Positions 22,329 to 35,080 of a DNA stretch of 64,000 nucleotides are shown piece by piece. Made by a program: the position numbers and the translations under genes. The stretch lies in the NCBI RefSeq assembly GCF_000004075.3, contig NC_026657.2:36938732-37002731 (forward strand). The letters are read 5' to 3'. The stretch is from Cucumis sativus (taxonomy: Eukaryota; Streptophyta; Magnoliopsida; Cucurbitales; Cucurbitaceae). Under the pieces are notes generated by a model that saw only the letters and a program-made list of their open reading frames with translations, did not search any database and had not been told where the DNA came from. The first letter of the stretch is position 1; each line of letters starts with the position of its first letter.

Positions 22329-24356
22329 ATGATGAAATGGGAAGCTTTGGAGAAGCCACACCCACATCCATTGACATACATAGAAGAAAAGACAGAGAGC
22401 CAAGAAGATATGTTCTGTTATATCTGCAAAAAACCACTGTATCCCCCAGCTTTCATTTGCTCTACATGCAAATTTTACGTTCATCAATCTTGCATCTACT
22501 TCCCTCCTCAAATCCAGTCTCGTTTCCATCCACAACATTTTCTTTCCCTCGATGAAAGCAACACCGACCATTGCCATTGTTGCTGGCAAATGCCCCGTGA
22601 TTGCTTCTACACCTGCTCCCACCCTTATTGCAGATTCATCATTGACATCAAATGTCTTCTCGCTGACACTAAAACTCCTGGCTTGAACTCAATAGGCAAA
22701 CATTTCAGTCATTCACATCCTTTCATCCTTGAGAAGGATATATCTACAGCAAAGTTGGTTGTTTGCCATGTTTGCGGAATGCTTCTTCCTTTTGGTCCTG
22801 CTTACTTTTGCTCGGAGTGTAATATCCGCTGTCATAAAGCTTGCGGCGATCTGCCGCAAGAGATATTACAACTCAACCAACACTATCACCCGCTCTTCCT
22901 TTTTCCCTATGCTAAGCCAAAATCTTTTTGCAATAGCTGCAAAAATGAATGTTCACAATTCGTTTACAGTTGTGTTCAGTGTAATTTCAATCTCCACGTG
23001 ACGTGTAGAGCATCTTCAAATCACAAACACAACTTCACTAGACTTCGAACTATGATTAGATTTAAGTGTCTGTTATGTGGTTGGTGGGGACATGATTTTC
23101 CATGGTTTTGTAATATTTGCCATCTCTTGGCTCATGAGAAATGCGCTGAATTGCCCCCATCCCTTTTGGTTGTTGGACACGACTGTCCTCTCAATTTCAC
23201 ATACTCTCACCCTTTTGTGAATCAGAGCAAGTTAGCTTGTGATATATGCAGAAAGAAAGTTGAACCACAGTTTGCAGCATACAGTTGTTCCAAATGCAGC
23301 TATATCGTTCATTTGAATTGTGCTGGGAAAAAGTATTTGAAGGGACTACAACAACATGATGGGCGTTTATATATAACCAAAAAAGACACATTAAAAACTT
23401 CATTTCAAACCTACTGCATCAGAGATGGAGAAGCAATGCCCAATGATTTTTCAAACAAAACGCTTGAACTTCAGACTCTGCATTCAAATTGTGAACAGGG
23501 GTTGATCCTAAACAAAGACGAGCGTAACGATGATAAACAATGTCATGGATGTATGCAACGGTTTCCAATCACTGAGCCATCTTACTCTTACAATTGTGCT
23601 AAATGTGGTTTTTTTCTTCACAAAGATTGTGCTGATTTGCCAATTACAAAGAGGCACCAACTTCATAAACATTCTTTAACTCTTGTAGCAACACAAGATG
23701 TGGCATTTCAGTGTCATGCTTGTCTGCAAGTCTGCCATGGCTTTGCCTACCATTGTGAAAAGTGCCTCTATACCCTCGACCTTCGCTGTTTCATGATCAA
23801 AACCAAGAAATTGAAGCATCCAAGCCACCGGCACCTACTGTCTCTTGCTCAAAACCACGATGACCAACAATGTAAAGGTTGTGGCCAGAGCAACAAGACA
23901 GTGTTCGAATGTGACGATGGCTGCAGCAACTTCTCTTTGGACTACAGATGTGCAACTCTGCCGCAGAAAGTGAGATGCAAGTTCGATGGTAGTTTGTTGT
24001 ATTTGCGTTTCTATGTTGAAGATGAAACAGGTGAATATTACTGTGATGTATGTGAAGAAGAGAGAAACCCAAATGTATGTTTTTATCACTGCAAGACATG
24101 TCATTTAATGGCCCATCCTGAGTGCATTCTTGGGGAGTATCCATGGCTCAAGTATGGATCATATGAAACTCACAAGCATCCGTTGGCTCTTGTGACAGAG
24201 GGGAAGAAGAATTTCTCTGATTGTGATCATTGTGGGAAACCTTGTACCGGCAACTTGGCCTATGAATGTCGTCGTTGCAAGTTCAATGTCCATGCTATTG
24301 GGCGATGTTACCACGATCAGATACTGAAAGGCAAACTAAGTTTCATGATCAAGTGA
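22329..24356 (+). CDS. Gene 3: DC1-repeat protein without a lectin domain
   Basis: A single uninterrupted exon encodes 675 residues with about eleven DC1-type zinc repeats. Examples are HPLTY followed by CYIC, HPFILEKD with CHVCG, HPLFLFPY with CNSC, and the last repeat HKHPLALV with CDHCG and KFNVHAIGRCYH. DC1 repeats coordinate two zinc ions through Cys and His and are related to diacylglycerol-binding C1 domains. Some plant members act in defence-related cell death or gametophyte development, but most are uncharacterised. It closely matches the DC1 parts of genes 1, 5 and 8 along its whole length. It stops in KLSFMIK, about 16 residues before the point where the others splice to jacalin. 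The next 8.5 kb holds no jacalin exon. Either it keeps the pre-fusion state or it lost its lectin exons. The first of two adjacent ATGs is chosen. Confidence 0.88.
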   Translation: MMKWEALEKPHPHPLTYIEEKTESQEDMFCYICKKPLYPPAFICSTCKFYVHQSCIYFPPQIQSRFHPQHFLSLDESNTDHCHCCWQMPRDCFYTCSHPYCRFIIDIKCLLADTKTPGLNSIGKHFSHSHPFILEKDISTAKLVVCHVCGMLLPFGPAYFCSECNIRCHKACGDLPQEILQLNQHYHPLFLFPYAKPKSFCNSCKNECSQFVYSCVQCNFNLHVTCRASSNHKHNFTRLRTMIRFKCLLCGWWGHDFPWFCNICHLLAHEKCAELPPSLLVVGHDCPLNFTYSHPFVNQSKLACDICRKKVEPQFAAYSCSKCSYIVHLNCAGKKYLKGLQQHDGRLYITKKDTLKTSFQTYCIRDGEAMPNDFSNKTLELQTLHSNCEQGLILNKDERNDDKQCHGCMQRFPITEPSYSYNCAKCGFFLHKDCADLPITKRHQLHKHSLTLVATQDVAFQCHACLQVCHGFAYHCEKCLYTLDLRCFMIKTKKLKHPSHRHLLSLAQNHDDQQCKGCGQSNKTVFECDDGCSNFSLDYRCATLPQKVRCKFDGSLLYLRFYVEDETGEYYCDVCEEERNPNVCFYHCKTCHLMAHPECILGEYPWLKYGSYETHKHPLALVTEGKKNFSDCDHCGKPCTGNLAYECRRCKFNVHAIGRCYHDQILKGKLSFMIK

Positions 24357-24769
24357 TGAATTTTCTACTTTCCTTTGTAGTTGAGTCTTGAGAAACCATA
24401 AGGTCTAACGATTGGCATGTACACACGTGGTGGCATTCTTATATACCATAAGGAAATTTAACCAAACACTCGAATACCAAAAACACTGCTGAATGGAAAG
24501 GAATGAAGGAACAGAAAACAAAGCATGAAGTGCATGTTTGATAATCCATTTAATTTATGTTATTTGTTTTTGAAAATTAATTTTTAAAAAACACGTGGCA
24601 TCCATAACTATTTTATTTTTGAAAAATTGGCACCCAATAGAACAAATTAGAAAATAAATATAATGTATCGCCATTGTTTGCAAAAATGATAATTTTTTAC
24701 CACTAGATCATATGGAAAATCATTTTAATGTCAATTCTTCCCTTCAATTTCCTTCCTCTCATGCGGTTA

Positions 24770-25690
24770 GTGATAACTTCTATCATTGATAACATGCTAT
24801 CAGTAAATAACTTCTATCAACGACAGTTGCTCAATATATCAATGTATTTTTCATGAATTTATCATTGATAGTTTGACCTTTGAATTTATATATGATATAT
24901 ATGTTGATAGCTTAACCTGAAATCAATGATTTATTTCAACAAAAGTTGCAAATATATCAATTTTATTTATACTATTAACGATAGAAGCTATCATATATGG
25001 GATGCTATCTTATTAATAATGATTCAAAGTTATTATATTAGTGATATAACATGTTAATTAATTTGATATCTTTTCTCTATCCATTTATGCTAAAAGTAAA
25101 CAACCAAAATATCACTTTAAAGTAGTATTACCTTGATATAATTCTTATATACTAAACTATTAGGAATATTACTTATAAATGTTATCAGTGATGTTCTTTT
25201 GTTTCTATTTTATTAGTGATCACAATGAAGAATATTATCGATAGTAGCTATCAAAAATATCAATTGATAGCCTAATTAAACCTCATCAATTCAAAATTAA
25301 TATGCTTACCAAGGAAATATCACTTATAAAAAATATCCTTGTAATGAGTGATATCAATGATAGCAACTGAACCACATTTCTCAAATTGAAAGTTATTACT
25401 GATAGCAACTATCAACGATAATAGCCAACTATAACATAAATGGACAGAGAAAAGAGATCAAATTAATAAAAGTTATCACTGAATATCAACTGATAATATA
25501 TTTCTCAAATTAAAAGTTATCATTGATAGCATCTATTAGTGATAATAACGTATAACAACTATCAATTGCTATCAAGATAGCTTTCAATTTAAGAAAAATG
25601 AAAAAAAAAATACTCGTAATAATGACAAGTTATCACTGAAAGTAGTTGTCATTGATAACAACCGATAATAGCTATCTGTGTTTGGCCTTT
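24770..25690. repeat. Region rich in short inverted motifs TATCA...TGATA
   Basis: Dozens of copies of TATCA(A/T/C)TGATA-like words and their reverse complements occur across about 900 bases, with no fixed period. The same words form the minisatellite at 4857-5890, so the two regions probably descend from related elements. No open frame is seen. Confidence 0.5.
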
Positions 25691-28600
25691 GATGTCGTTT
25701 TAAAACCGACATTAATGAGAACTTTAATGTCGGTTATAAACCATCAAAGAGACATTTAATGTCATTTTTAAAACGACATTAAAACCTTGTTTCTAGGTTC
25801 ATTTTTATTAATTTTTTGTATTATTGTCCATTTTTTTATGATGTTAAATAGTTAAAAATGGACGTTATGTCAACAATATTTTAGAAACTATAATATTTCT
25901 CTTTTACTTGTTTATATACGAAATGAAATCTTAATATTGTGTACATTTACCTATACAACTTGCTCCAAACACAAAGAAAGTGAGAAGCTTTAACTATTAC
26001 ATTGATCATCCTTTGCAAAAAAAAAAAAACAGAAAAACAAACATTAAGAGAGCAATAAGCTCCACAAATGACCAACTTCAAGATCTTGTCACAAAGATAA
26101 GAGCCTGACTAATTGTATTCGCAAGAATTTTCTTCTGTTGCAATCATTCATTTGTTGATTGCTCCTTGTGAAAGACATCAAGATAAGTTGACATTCATCA
26201 TAAACAATCAAATTTAAGCAACAAGAAACATCAGTGAACAATAATTCAAATTGTAAAACATCAGCTCCATAAGACCATCATGAATGCAACCTATACATTC
26301 TTTGTTTATAGGACAGGTAAAAGAAAAGAAAATCTTAACAAGAACCTTCATGAAGCCTCTATCACCAATAATCAAACCATATCTATGATCATGCTACCAT
26401 AATCAAAATCAATCTAAGGCAGTTGCTATTAGAAGGAAAATTAGGGGGAAAACTAATAGTTACGAAAATATTTCCTAAGAAATCAGCTCAAATTTACACA
26501 CAAAAAAGCATGGGGGTGGTAGGTACTTAACTAGAAATGTTTTATCCTTTTTGGTATTCTATATAGCATTTGATTAGCAGCCATTACAATACAAATTGAT
26601 TTTACAGCCTAAAAGAAAACTACATAAAAATTTAAGCTCAATAATGAAAAAACGAAACAGAAAGACGAGCAATTGAAATCCAAAAAATCATCACTTACCT
26701 GTTCCATCGAGTCAAAGAAAAGTGCAAAAATATACAAAATATACAAAAGAAAGAAAAGAAACACAGAGAATGACGGTGAGGGAAACGAAAGAGCGGGAAG
26801 AGTAAAGATTACCTTTGTGTTTTGACTCACTATCATCGAATATATATTGATGACTGCTATGAGAGAATGCCGTAAGGGAGATTGATGGTGAGCGAACAGT
26901 GAGGTGAGAACTCCAAGAATATGAGATCTTGATGACCCCTGTGATTGAAAATTAAGTGTAAATTAGACCCAGAAAGTATCATAATCAGTTCCTCATCTTT
27001 GTAGTTAATCAATGTCAAAGATGTAAAAAGTCAAATTACAAAGTACAAATATGGTTAAACAAAGGATGGTCATGAAAACAACATAAGCCTGGCAAGAGGA
27101 ATAATTTCTTATAAACATGGTTTACTAATAAAGTTCAAACAACAGTACCATGACCACAACAAACTTGAAATTACAATCCTCAAACTCCTTAGCCAACGTC
27201 ATCTTGTGAAACCCAAATGGAATCTGATAAAGACTCAATCCACTGGCAACTTCCATTTGCATCAAAACATAAAACATAAAAGCATGAACTAATAAAACAT
27301 CTCGAATCTCACAATTAACCGGTGAGATCCAAAGTGAAACTACAAACAAAACCTCCACTAAATGGCTAGAGACTATTGACAATAGTGAAGTTGTTGAAAA
27401 CTAACCAACTAAAGAGGAACTAAGACACTTGAACTATTACTCAAACACTAAACAAAAGCTCATAATCCTTGGGGGAATAATAAAAAAATCATTATTGAAC
27501 CATAATACTAGTAAATAAGAGGTGTTATGAAATTTAAAAATAAACATAGATGACCAAAATAATTGAACAAGCTAACCAATATGGAGGAATTTTAAAATGA
27601 GGAATAGAAATTCTAAAAGTCAGGTATGAGTGGGCGGTTATATTGATGTAGAAAAAATTAAACAAAGACCAAATAGAAAGTCAGAAGAACAAGAAACACT
27701 TTATATAATCTATTTTAGAATCAAATTCAATAAAACAAAACATATAACCTTCACTTTACAAATCACAAGAGAATCCAAGCATTTTATTCCACCTAAGTAA
27801 CAATTCAATAGACATAAAAAAAAAACTAATTATAAACAACTTAAACTAATAAAAGAAATTCACACAAATGAGTACTACTTGATAAACTTACCAAAAAATT
27901 ACATAATCCAATTGTGAAAGGCCTGAATACTGTTTTAGATTCTAATCCACTCGTCCAAGTTTCATTGTGCTTGAACCAAGTGTACTCCGATCTTCAAGTG
28001 GTGGCGGTTGAATCAATGTCTAGTAAGTTGCCCAAAAAATTTGTAGGGACATTCATTAAACATATCTCTCCTTCATCTCCCGATCATGAATAATATACTT
28101 ACAACGTACATGTAAGTTTATGTTAATTTGTGAACTTCAAAATTATTAAATTGGCGATCATAAAGAAAAGGAAAACAGATATATAATAAAGATACTAGTA
28201 ACCTCTTCCCATATTCCTCTTTCCATTCTCCTACAAGAACTGATAACTCTGCCATTCCCAATGCAAGACCTCCAGTTGAAAGTGTGCAAATTCCACCATT
28301 CAATCCTTTGCTTAAAGTGATCATGTGGAAGAAAACACAGAACTTCTACATTTAGAGTACGCAAAAGGCATAACATTAAAATACATATAACAAAATGACC
28401 ATTAAACAAGAAGTCAACAAAGATGTTGCATAACAGAATGACCATTAAACAAGAAGTAAAAAAAACATTAAAATACATAATAGAACCACTACAAAGAACT
28501 GGAAGTTGTAGCCAAGGCAGAGAAAAATCATTCCTAGAACATCCATGATGTGGTCTTGGAGAAATTAAATTCTTAAAGCCAAGAAACCAAACTTCAACTT

Positions 28601-28752
28601 CACCTTTGTCCTTGCAGATCTATAAAAGAATGATATGAAAGAAATCATTGAAATTACTCTCCAATCAGAGATTTAATATTCCATTAAACAATCATGCTAT
28701 GTAATAAATTCACAGTAAAAAAACTGAAGAGATTATCATTCAGTGTCTATAT
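25691..28752. other. Intergenic region, repeat debris
   Basis: No supported gene. An inverted pair near 25685-25785 (gatgtcgttttaaaaccgaca and its complement) resembles transposon subterminal sequence. Minus-strand frames at 26609-26836, 27125-27382 and 28118-28478 are short and hydrophobic, with no recognisable family. Confidence 0.4.
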
Positions 28753-28938
28753 TCATACCTCATGCGTGAATGTTCTAACAAGAATACCTAATGCTCTTGC
28801 CAGTCCAAAGTCAACAAGCTTCAGGGCATTGGTACGACGATCAATCAGTGGATTTTGGGGTTTTAGATCTCGGTGAAAAACTCTATGAGAATGACAATAT
28901 GCAATGCCACGAAGAATTTGATAAAGAAACATGTGCAT
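28753..28938 (-). pseudogene. Isolated CDKA-like (cdc2) kinase exon
   Basis: The minus strand encodes [46 protein letters not shown] and RTFTHEV, the catalytic-loop exon of a plant A-type cyclin-dependent kinase. HRD and DFG are kept. Several positions that are near-invariant in CDKA are changed: VFHRD for VLHRD, NPL for NLL, LVDFG for LADFG, ALGILV for AFGIPV. The 3' side still has a GAG|GTATGA donor, but no next exon (the WYRAPE block) follows and no acceptor AG precedes the exon. A lone exon without its gene is best read as a transposed or captured pseudogene fragment. Confidence 0.75.
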
Positions 28939-29149
28939 GACATAAGAGGAATTTTTTTTTGTTAGACAGCCAGTGAACCATTATATCGTTAAACCAAGAG
29001 TTATAACAACATCAAAGCAAAATATGAGGAAATGAAAGAAAGAAACGAAACAAAACCTTGCACATAACCCAATAAATCTAATTAGCTTACCTTTAACGAG
29101 GATGGTGTCTAAAGGTTTTGAGGTAGACTTAGAACTTCCAACATTTTGA

Positions 29150-30502
29150 ACAAACTGAAGTTTGAATCAAATCTTCGCGATAAGAACCCAAGGTTTCGTG
29201 ATGAAGAAGTCTGTGATGAAGCCTTGAAATTTAAGTTCGCGAAAAATGTTCTAAGCGAATAAAAGTTGGTTAGTTCGCGAGAAAGATTTCTTGTAGTAAA
29301 AATATAACCACACCAGAAGTGTTCAGTGATTAAAGTTATTTACTATATGGGGTTAGATGAGAAGTAAGGTCTGACAAAAAAAAAATGTCAAATCTGATTT
29401 GATAAGAGTTAACGTGTAAGATTAAAAAGTTAAAGCATGGGCGATTGAGTATTAAATTTACACGTGTAAAGTTTTAAGCAGCAGTTAGCAAAGGGAGAAG
29501 AGTTTAAGCATGACTAAGATAGTTTAAGGACTCTATAAATAAAAGACTTGGTCATTAAGTTAGCACAAAAAAGATTTTATTAAAAAAATGAGCTAAAATG
29601 CTGCTATTTTACTTTGGTGAGAAGAAGAAAAACAAAATGTTAAGTACGACGATTTGTTCTGTGAGAAGGCCCTAGGAGAAGATAAGGAAGATGAGGATTT
29701 TTGTTAATGTGGGGTGAGTGATTTTCTTCTTAAAAGTTTCGTGACTCTGCTTTACTATTTTGAAAGATGATTTCAAATGAGAAAGTGTTTCAAAAATAGA
29801 TTTCTATAAAAAGTTTATATGTGTTCAAGCATAATTTATAATGTTAAAGCTTGATTTAATGATTACGATTTCAATTCTATGAAATGGTTTTCAAACCATT
29901 AGTTGATTCCTTGAGATGATGCTAATTTTTATTTGCACATAAAGAGTCAAGACCACCATGGGGTGTTCGGACTACATGGTGATATATAAGAAGCTGGCTT
30001 ATGCGTTGAAAGTAGCGTATAAAGCATAGCGACTTGAGCAACGAGAGTAAATTTGTATGTTCTCAAATACTGTTGATACAATAGTCAAACGCGATGTAAT
30101 GAGACCAAGTGTAAAGAATGATTCAAGATCCTTGGCGAAAGGAATAACCATTAACTAATGTGTGTTTATGTAAAATTTTTATGTTATAAATGTGTTTGTA
30201 AAGCATAAAGAAAGGTTTATGCGAGATGACTCCGGACGTTTTGGAAATAATTAAGCATTGGTTATTTGGTCAAAGTGATATAATTATGTATCAAACGCCT
30301 GTTATTAATAAAGTATACGTTTTGTTAGGTATTTATTATACTTGGCGTTTAGGTTGATCACTGTTGCGTGTTGAGTTTTGTGGATAGTATAAGGAGTTAG
30401 AGAATAAAATTTTGTGATAAGAAAATTCCAAGATTGTAACAAACTCGCATCATATTCCTACTAATTTGGCATTATTGTCCCAATACGATTTGGGGTGTGA
30501 CA
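29150..30502 (+). mobile_element. LTR-like repeat, copy 2
   Basis: This is the reverse complement of copies 1 and 3. It ends at GGGGTGTGACA (30492-30502) and carries CTCTATAAATAAAAGAC (about 29532), the TATA-like block in the sense direction, as well as the shared blocks taatggtttgaaaaccattt (inverted) and ataaagtatac. Sense orientation plus matches a TG...CA LTR. No pol sequence is attached on either side. Confidence 0.6.
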
Positions 30503-30564
30503 ATCACTCACCACAATTCACCAAAGATCCTCCTCTTTCTAGGCACCCAACCTTATTCATACAC

Positions 30565-30775
30565 TATAGATCGTTTGGGCTATATACTCAAACTTGATCC
30601 ACATTTATGTCTCTACATAAATTAAAGTTCAAGGCTACTACATAACCCGGGGTCCTAGTTTATTGGATTCAAGATTATAATATTCTATTTTCACCGATAA
30701 GTCCTCAATAACAACTTTATTGAATATAATATAATTTTAAACTACAAACTACGCGACATAAATTCCAACAGAATG
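30565..30775 (-). repeat. Retroelement-like repeat, inverted copy of 44180-44375
   Basis: In reverse complement this matches 44180-44375: caataaagt-gttattga, ataatcttgaatccaataaact, ttcaaggct, actttaatttatgtagagac and ggatcaagtttgagtatata. Probably two fragments of the same LTR-type element. No coding potential. Confidence 0.5.
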
Positions 30776-32952
30776 AAATGAGGGCTTATGACCTAAGTAT
30801 ATTGACTTTGCAAATTATACTCTATTGTATGTTATTCATATTAAATTTAAGTACCGTTCTATTCAAATTAGATATGCATTCAGGTTGTCAAAATCAAAAA
30901 ATCATGTCATATATTATCATTTAGGGTCAACATACATTATGTATAGTTTGTAACCATAGTTGACTTACGGAGTCTTTGTCTTTTTTCTATTTGTGCCTTC
31001 AATTATTGTAAATCTAACATATTGATTATTTCGAACACGAAGATTATACGTTGGTACCTAAGCAATGTGTTGAAATTTAACATTGTTAAATACATCCTCA
31101 TTATCTGGAATAAGTTGGGATATGCTCCTAATTGCAGTGTAGTTTTCGTATAGTACTAAAAAATATAGTGTAGTTCCGAGAATGACTTGTCATGGACATG
31201 GTTTAATTGTATTAAAATCTCAAATTTGTCCCTCAGTATAAGATAATTCGTAGATTCAAAGTACAATGTATTTTAATGGATCCAACCTGAGGCAAGATAT
31301 GACGTATTTGAGAAATAATAGTGTATTTTATAAATAACCAACTTTAGTAAATCCTAACTTAATCTAGAACTTTTTTTTGTGAATGAGATTGTTGCAACTT
31401 CTCCTATAATAATGACAAATATATCTTCCATATTCTCGATTTGTTTATATCATAAACCATTTATTAACAATTTTGGTAATTTATAACTAAATAATACATA
31501 ATATATATTTTTAATAACAATTTAAAATTAAATTGTTAAGTAAATACATAACATCTATTTTAGATTAGATTCTGACAATTCAACCCAAATTTGGTATGCA
31601 TAATATGTTCATTAATATTATTATTTTTTTATTTTAGAATGTTTATTTTGGTAGTTATATCTATTTTTAAAAAACAAATAAAAAATATATATCAAAATGT
31701 ATATGCAGAATAGGTTTGTTTTTTTAAAATGTATGTTATTTATATCTATCTTTAAAAAATATTTCAAAAATATGTATTTTTTTATAATACTTTGAAATAT
31801 CATTATTCATGTTTTTTGTTTTTATTATTCTAACTCTTGTTTTTCAATGGATGTTATCAAACATCAATTTTACTAAATATCAGGAACTCAAGCGAACGGA
31901 AGAAGAATGAGGAAAACAAATATTTTTTTTGTAGAGGACGAAACTGTAGAAATCGTTTTGATGAAGAAGCCTCTCCACAAGAAGAAAAACCTGAATACTT
32001 CCCTACCTTGCGGCAATGTACGAAGAGTTTGAAGAGGACGAAGTTGGAAACTAGAATCATTCCTAGAGAGGACGAAGTTGGAATCATTACAGGTTTAAAG
32101 AATATCGGTGAACCTCCTTTCGCTGAACGTTTGAATGCTTAAAGGGTTTGAAATCTGTGAACTAAGGATTTGAAGGGTTTGATATAATGTATGATAATGT
32201 TCTTTTGTGCACGAGTTAAAGAAAATATGAAATGACTGTCCAAATTCTGTTTTAAATTTGAAGTTTTGAGATGAATTTCACATTTTGGGGGAAAATTAAG
32301 ATTTTGATAAGTTTTAATTGATTTGATTGGGATGATAGAGAAAAATTAGTAAATATATGTTTTTCTTGGAAGTTTGAGTCAATTTTGAGATATTTGTGAT
32401 TTTTGGAGTAATTGTATTTAAGATGCTAGTTTTTTCACTAGATTAAAAGATTAAAGGCATTTAAGACATTGTGCAGTAGTTTCTTTTTCTTTTTCATATA
32501 TTTCGATTTTGTTATTTTATCAATTTAAATTAAATTCGGCTATTTATCCCAAATACACCTTTGATTTTGCTAGTCCTTTAGTTTTTTTATTTTTTTCAAT
32601 TTTATAATGAAACATTTTCAAATATAAAAAGTAAACTAAAATATTTTTAAAATATAACAAAATTTTATTATATTTTAATAAATATTTAGTCAAATTTGTC
32701 ATTTCTTACCATTCTTTTATTATAATTCTTTTGCTAATTGTGTGAGAACATTAAATTTGGTCATTTAGGTATTCAGCCCTTGTATCTATCCCTTAATCAA
32801 AACTAATTTCTCTACCACATTGTTGCCCTGTTTGATTTACATCACAATCAAACCAATTTATTAGTCTCACGAAAATCTCTCTCAATCTCAACCTTATACT
32901 TTCTTATCCTTTCTCACAATCGAAGTTACTTTGCAGTGCCTGATCTAAAAAA
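30776..32952. other. Intergenic region upstream of gene 4
   Basis: AT-rich DNA with no supported gene. The 101-codon frame at 31837-32142 includes a local repeat of gaggacgaagttggaa and no known domain. No TATA box is obvious directly before gene 4. Confidence 0.4.
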
Positions 32953-34173
32953 ATGGTAAATATACATTAGCTCTTGTTCTGTCCTCGGGGGTCTCTGATT
33001 TAGCTTTCCGTTGGTGCAGGAAGATGAGGTGGTGGTGGTGAAGTTTGGGATACGAGGCTGCGAAGAGGCTCCGCGTCGTTGGGATGACGGAGCTCATTCC
33101 ACCATCAGACAGATCGTGATTACTCATGACAAATGTATCTACTCAGTCAATATCGAGTATGACAATAATGGTGAATCAATTTGGAAGCCCAAGCATGGTG
33201 GAAACAAGGGTTCCACTTCTGAGGTTACAACACAACAATCCCCAAATTATTCTATCTCCAGTACTTCTAAATAATATCTATTCATTTTATTGGAGTCGAG
33301 TGATAAATTGCAGGTTGTTTTAAATTATCCAAACGAGTACCTGATTTCAATCCATGGCTACTACAGTGACATAGGACACATGATGGAGAAGAGAGTTCTA
33401 ACTCCAACCACAGTGATTCGATCGCTAACTCTGGAAAGTAATATAAAAACTTACGGACCATTTGGGATGGACGAAGGAACCAAATATTCGTTCCCAATCA
33501 TGGAGGCGAAGATCGTTGGATTCCATGGGAGTTCTGGTTGGTTTCTTGATGCAATTGGAATCTATGTACAACCAATTTCCTCTTCCCAGTCGGTGCAACC
33601 TGCTCAACATAAATTTGAAATGACTGAAGTTGAAATTAATGAGCCTTTTAGTTTAGGAGAATATGGTGGGGAAGATGGGGAACCATGGAGTGAGAGTTTT
33701 CAAGCAATCAAACAGTTGTTGATTCATAATGATGAACATCGGATTGTTTCTATCCAAATGGAATACGTGGATGAGAATGGGCATTTTGTTTGGTCTCACA
33801 AACATGGTGGAGACGAAGGTTCTCCATCCCAGGTTAACTTTTGTTATTATTGAATAATTATTGATTTTTTAAACATTTACAAAGTTAACCTAAACAGACT
33901 CTTAATCTTAATCTTTCGTAGGTTGTTTTTGAATTTCCAAATGAGTATCTAGTTTCGATTCATGGCTACTACAAATCTGAACTGGGTACCATTGTGATCC
34001 GATCCTTGACTTTTGAAACCAGTAAAACTAGTTATGGGCCATTTGGGAATGAAGATGGAACCAATTTTTCATTCCCAACTGCTGGGTTGAAGATTGTTGG
34101 CATCCATGGAAGATCCAACACTTCGCATCTCAATGCCATTGGACTCCTTGTGGCATTGATTCAACATTATTAG
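32953..34173 (+). CDS. Gene 4: two-domain jacalin-related lectin
   Basis: Four coding exons: 32953-32955, 33020-33223, 33314-33832 and 33922-34173, giving 325 residues. The first coding exon is only the ATG, directly followed by donor GTAAAT. Exon 2 starts in phase 0 with EDEVVVVKFG. Domain 1 spans residues 6-158 and domain 2 about 180-324, each interrupted by the conserved phase-0 intron before VVxxPNEYL. Unlike genes 6 and 7, no intron separates the two domains: exon 3 runs from the C-half of domain 1 through a linker (SSSQSVQPAQHK) into the N-half of domain 2. Domain 1 keeps the sugar-loop GWFLD, although its N-terminal GG loop is replaced (GIRGCEE). Domain 2 has NTSHLN there, so it probably does not bind sugar in the usual way. 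No signal peptide is visible, so cytoplasm or nucleus is expected. Confidence 0.85.
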
Positions 34174-34712
34174 GACCTATGCATGTGTTGCTAAATCAAT
34201 TGTCCCTGTTCTTAATTTTTTACTCACTTCAAATTCAAATTGTGGCTATGTTTTGTTTTATGGCAGTGGAAAACACTTATCAAAACACTTATTCTTTTAT
34301 TGTAAAAGACATATGACTACATTCGATAGTTTTAACTTCTTTGTCTAATTAAAGTTAACTAAGGTACACAAGAAAGTCTATAAATATCATGTATCACTTT
34401 GATATTTCATACACATCAAAAACAAAAAATAAATAATACTTTGCTCCCAAAAGCACAACAGACGTAGGCATTTGCCAAACCACTTTAAAACGTTGTGTGT
34501 TCATCTTCCTTTCTTCATCTTCTCTTCATCTCACCATCATTCAAAGAAACGACAAAGTAAAAACCAGAAATTACAGCAAAGAAAGAAACGAGAAGAAAGG
34601 CCCTGAGAACTCTTCAATCTTTTGTAATCAAAGATCTACACCAAAAGGAAAGGGAAAAAGTAAAACACAAGTAAGTCTAGAGAGAGAACTCATTTTACAT
34701 GCAATTAGCTGA

Positions 34713-35080
34713 CACTACAATAAACCCGCTCTTCCCCAACGCACACCAATGTCGTCGAAAACCCAAAACAACATCGCGAAAAGCTACCGCGACGCCGCAC
34801 ACGACGTCGACAACAACGTCGCAAAACGTCCGTCAGGGATACTTTCTGCAACGCAGCGAATATTTTCCCGCGCACAATCCTAATACGTCGATTCCCCACG
34901 TACAGTCTTAATACATCGCGGGCGACTTTTGTGGCGCAGATGTCGCGAAAGGCATTTGCGATGCAAACGTCGCGGAAGGCTTCGACGACGTAGACATCAC
35001 ATAAGGCTTTTGCGACCCAAAGGTTGCAGAAAGTTTTTGCGACGCCGGCGTCGCATAATCCTTTCGCGACGTCTGGGTCG
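34713..35080. mobile_element. CACTA-type transposon end with subterminal repeats
   Basis: It starts with CACTACAATAAACCC and is followed by an unusually GC-rich tract full of repeated words such as GCGACG, GTCGCGAA, TTCGCGACG and TTTGCGAC in both orientations. Short repeated subterminal motifs next to a CACTA terminus are typical of En/Spm-like elements. The tract stops abruptly at 35080 where an inverted-repeat element begins, as if interrupted by it. No transposase is seen. Confidence 0.5.

Noticed and set aside
31837-32142. A 101-codon plus-strand frame
   Set aside because: No recognisable domain, a local DNA repeat within it, AT-rich surroundings and no promoter or splice context.
24357-32952. 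A jacalin exon belonging to gene 3
   Set aside because: I looked for the VVxxPDEYL, YGPFG and GxxxD landmarks in all plus-strand frames of this interval and found none.
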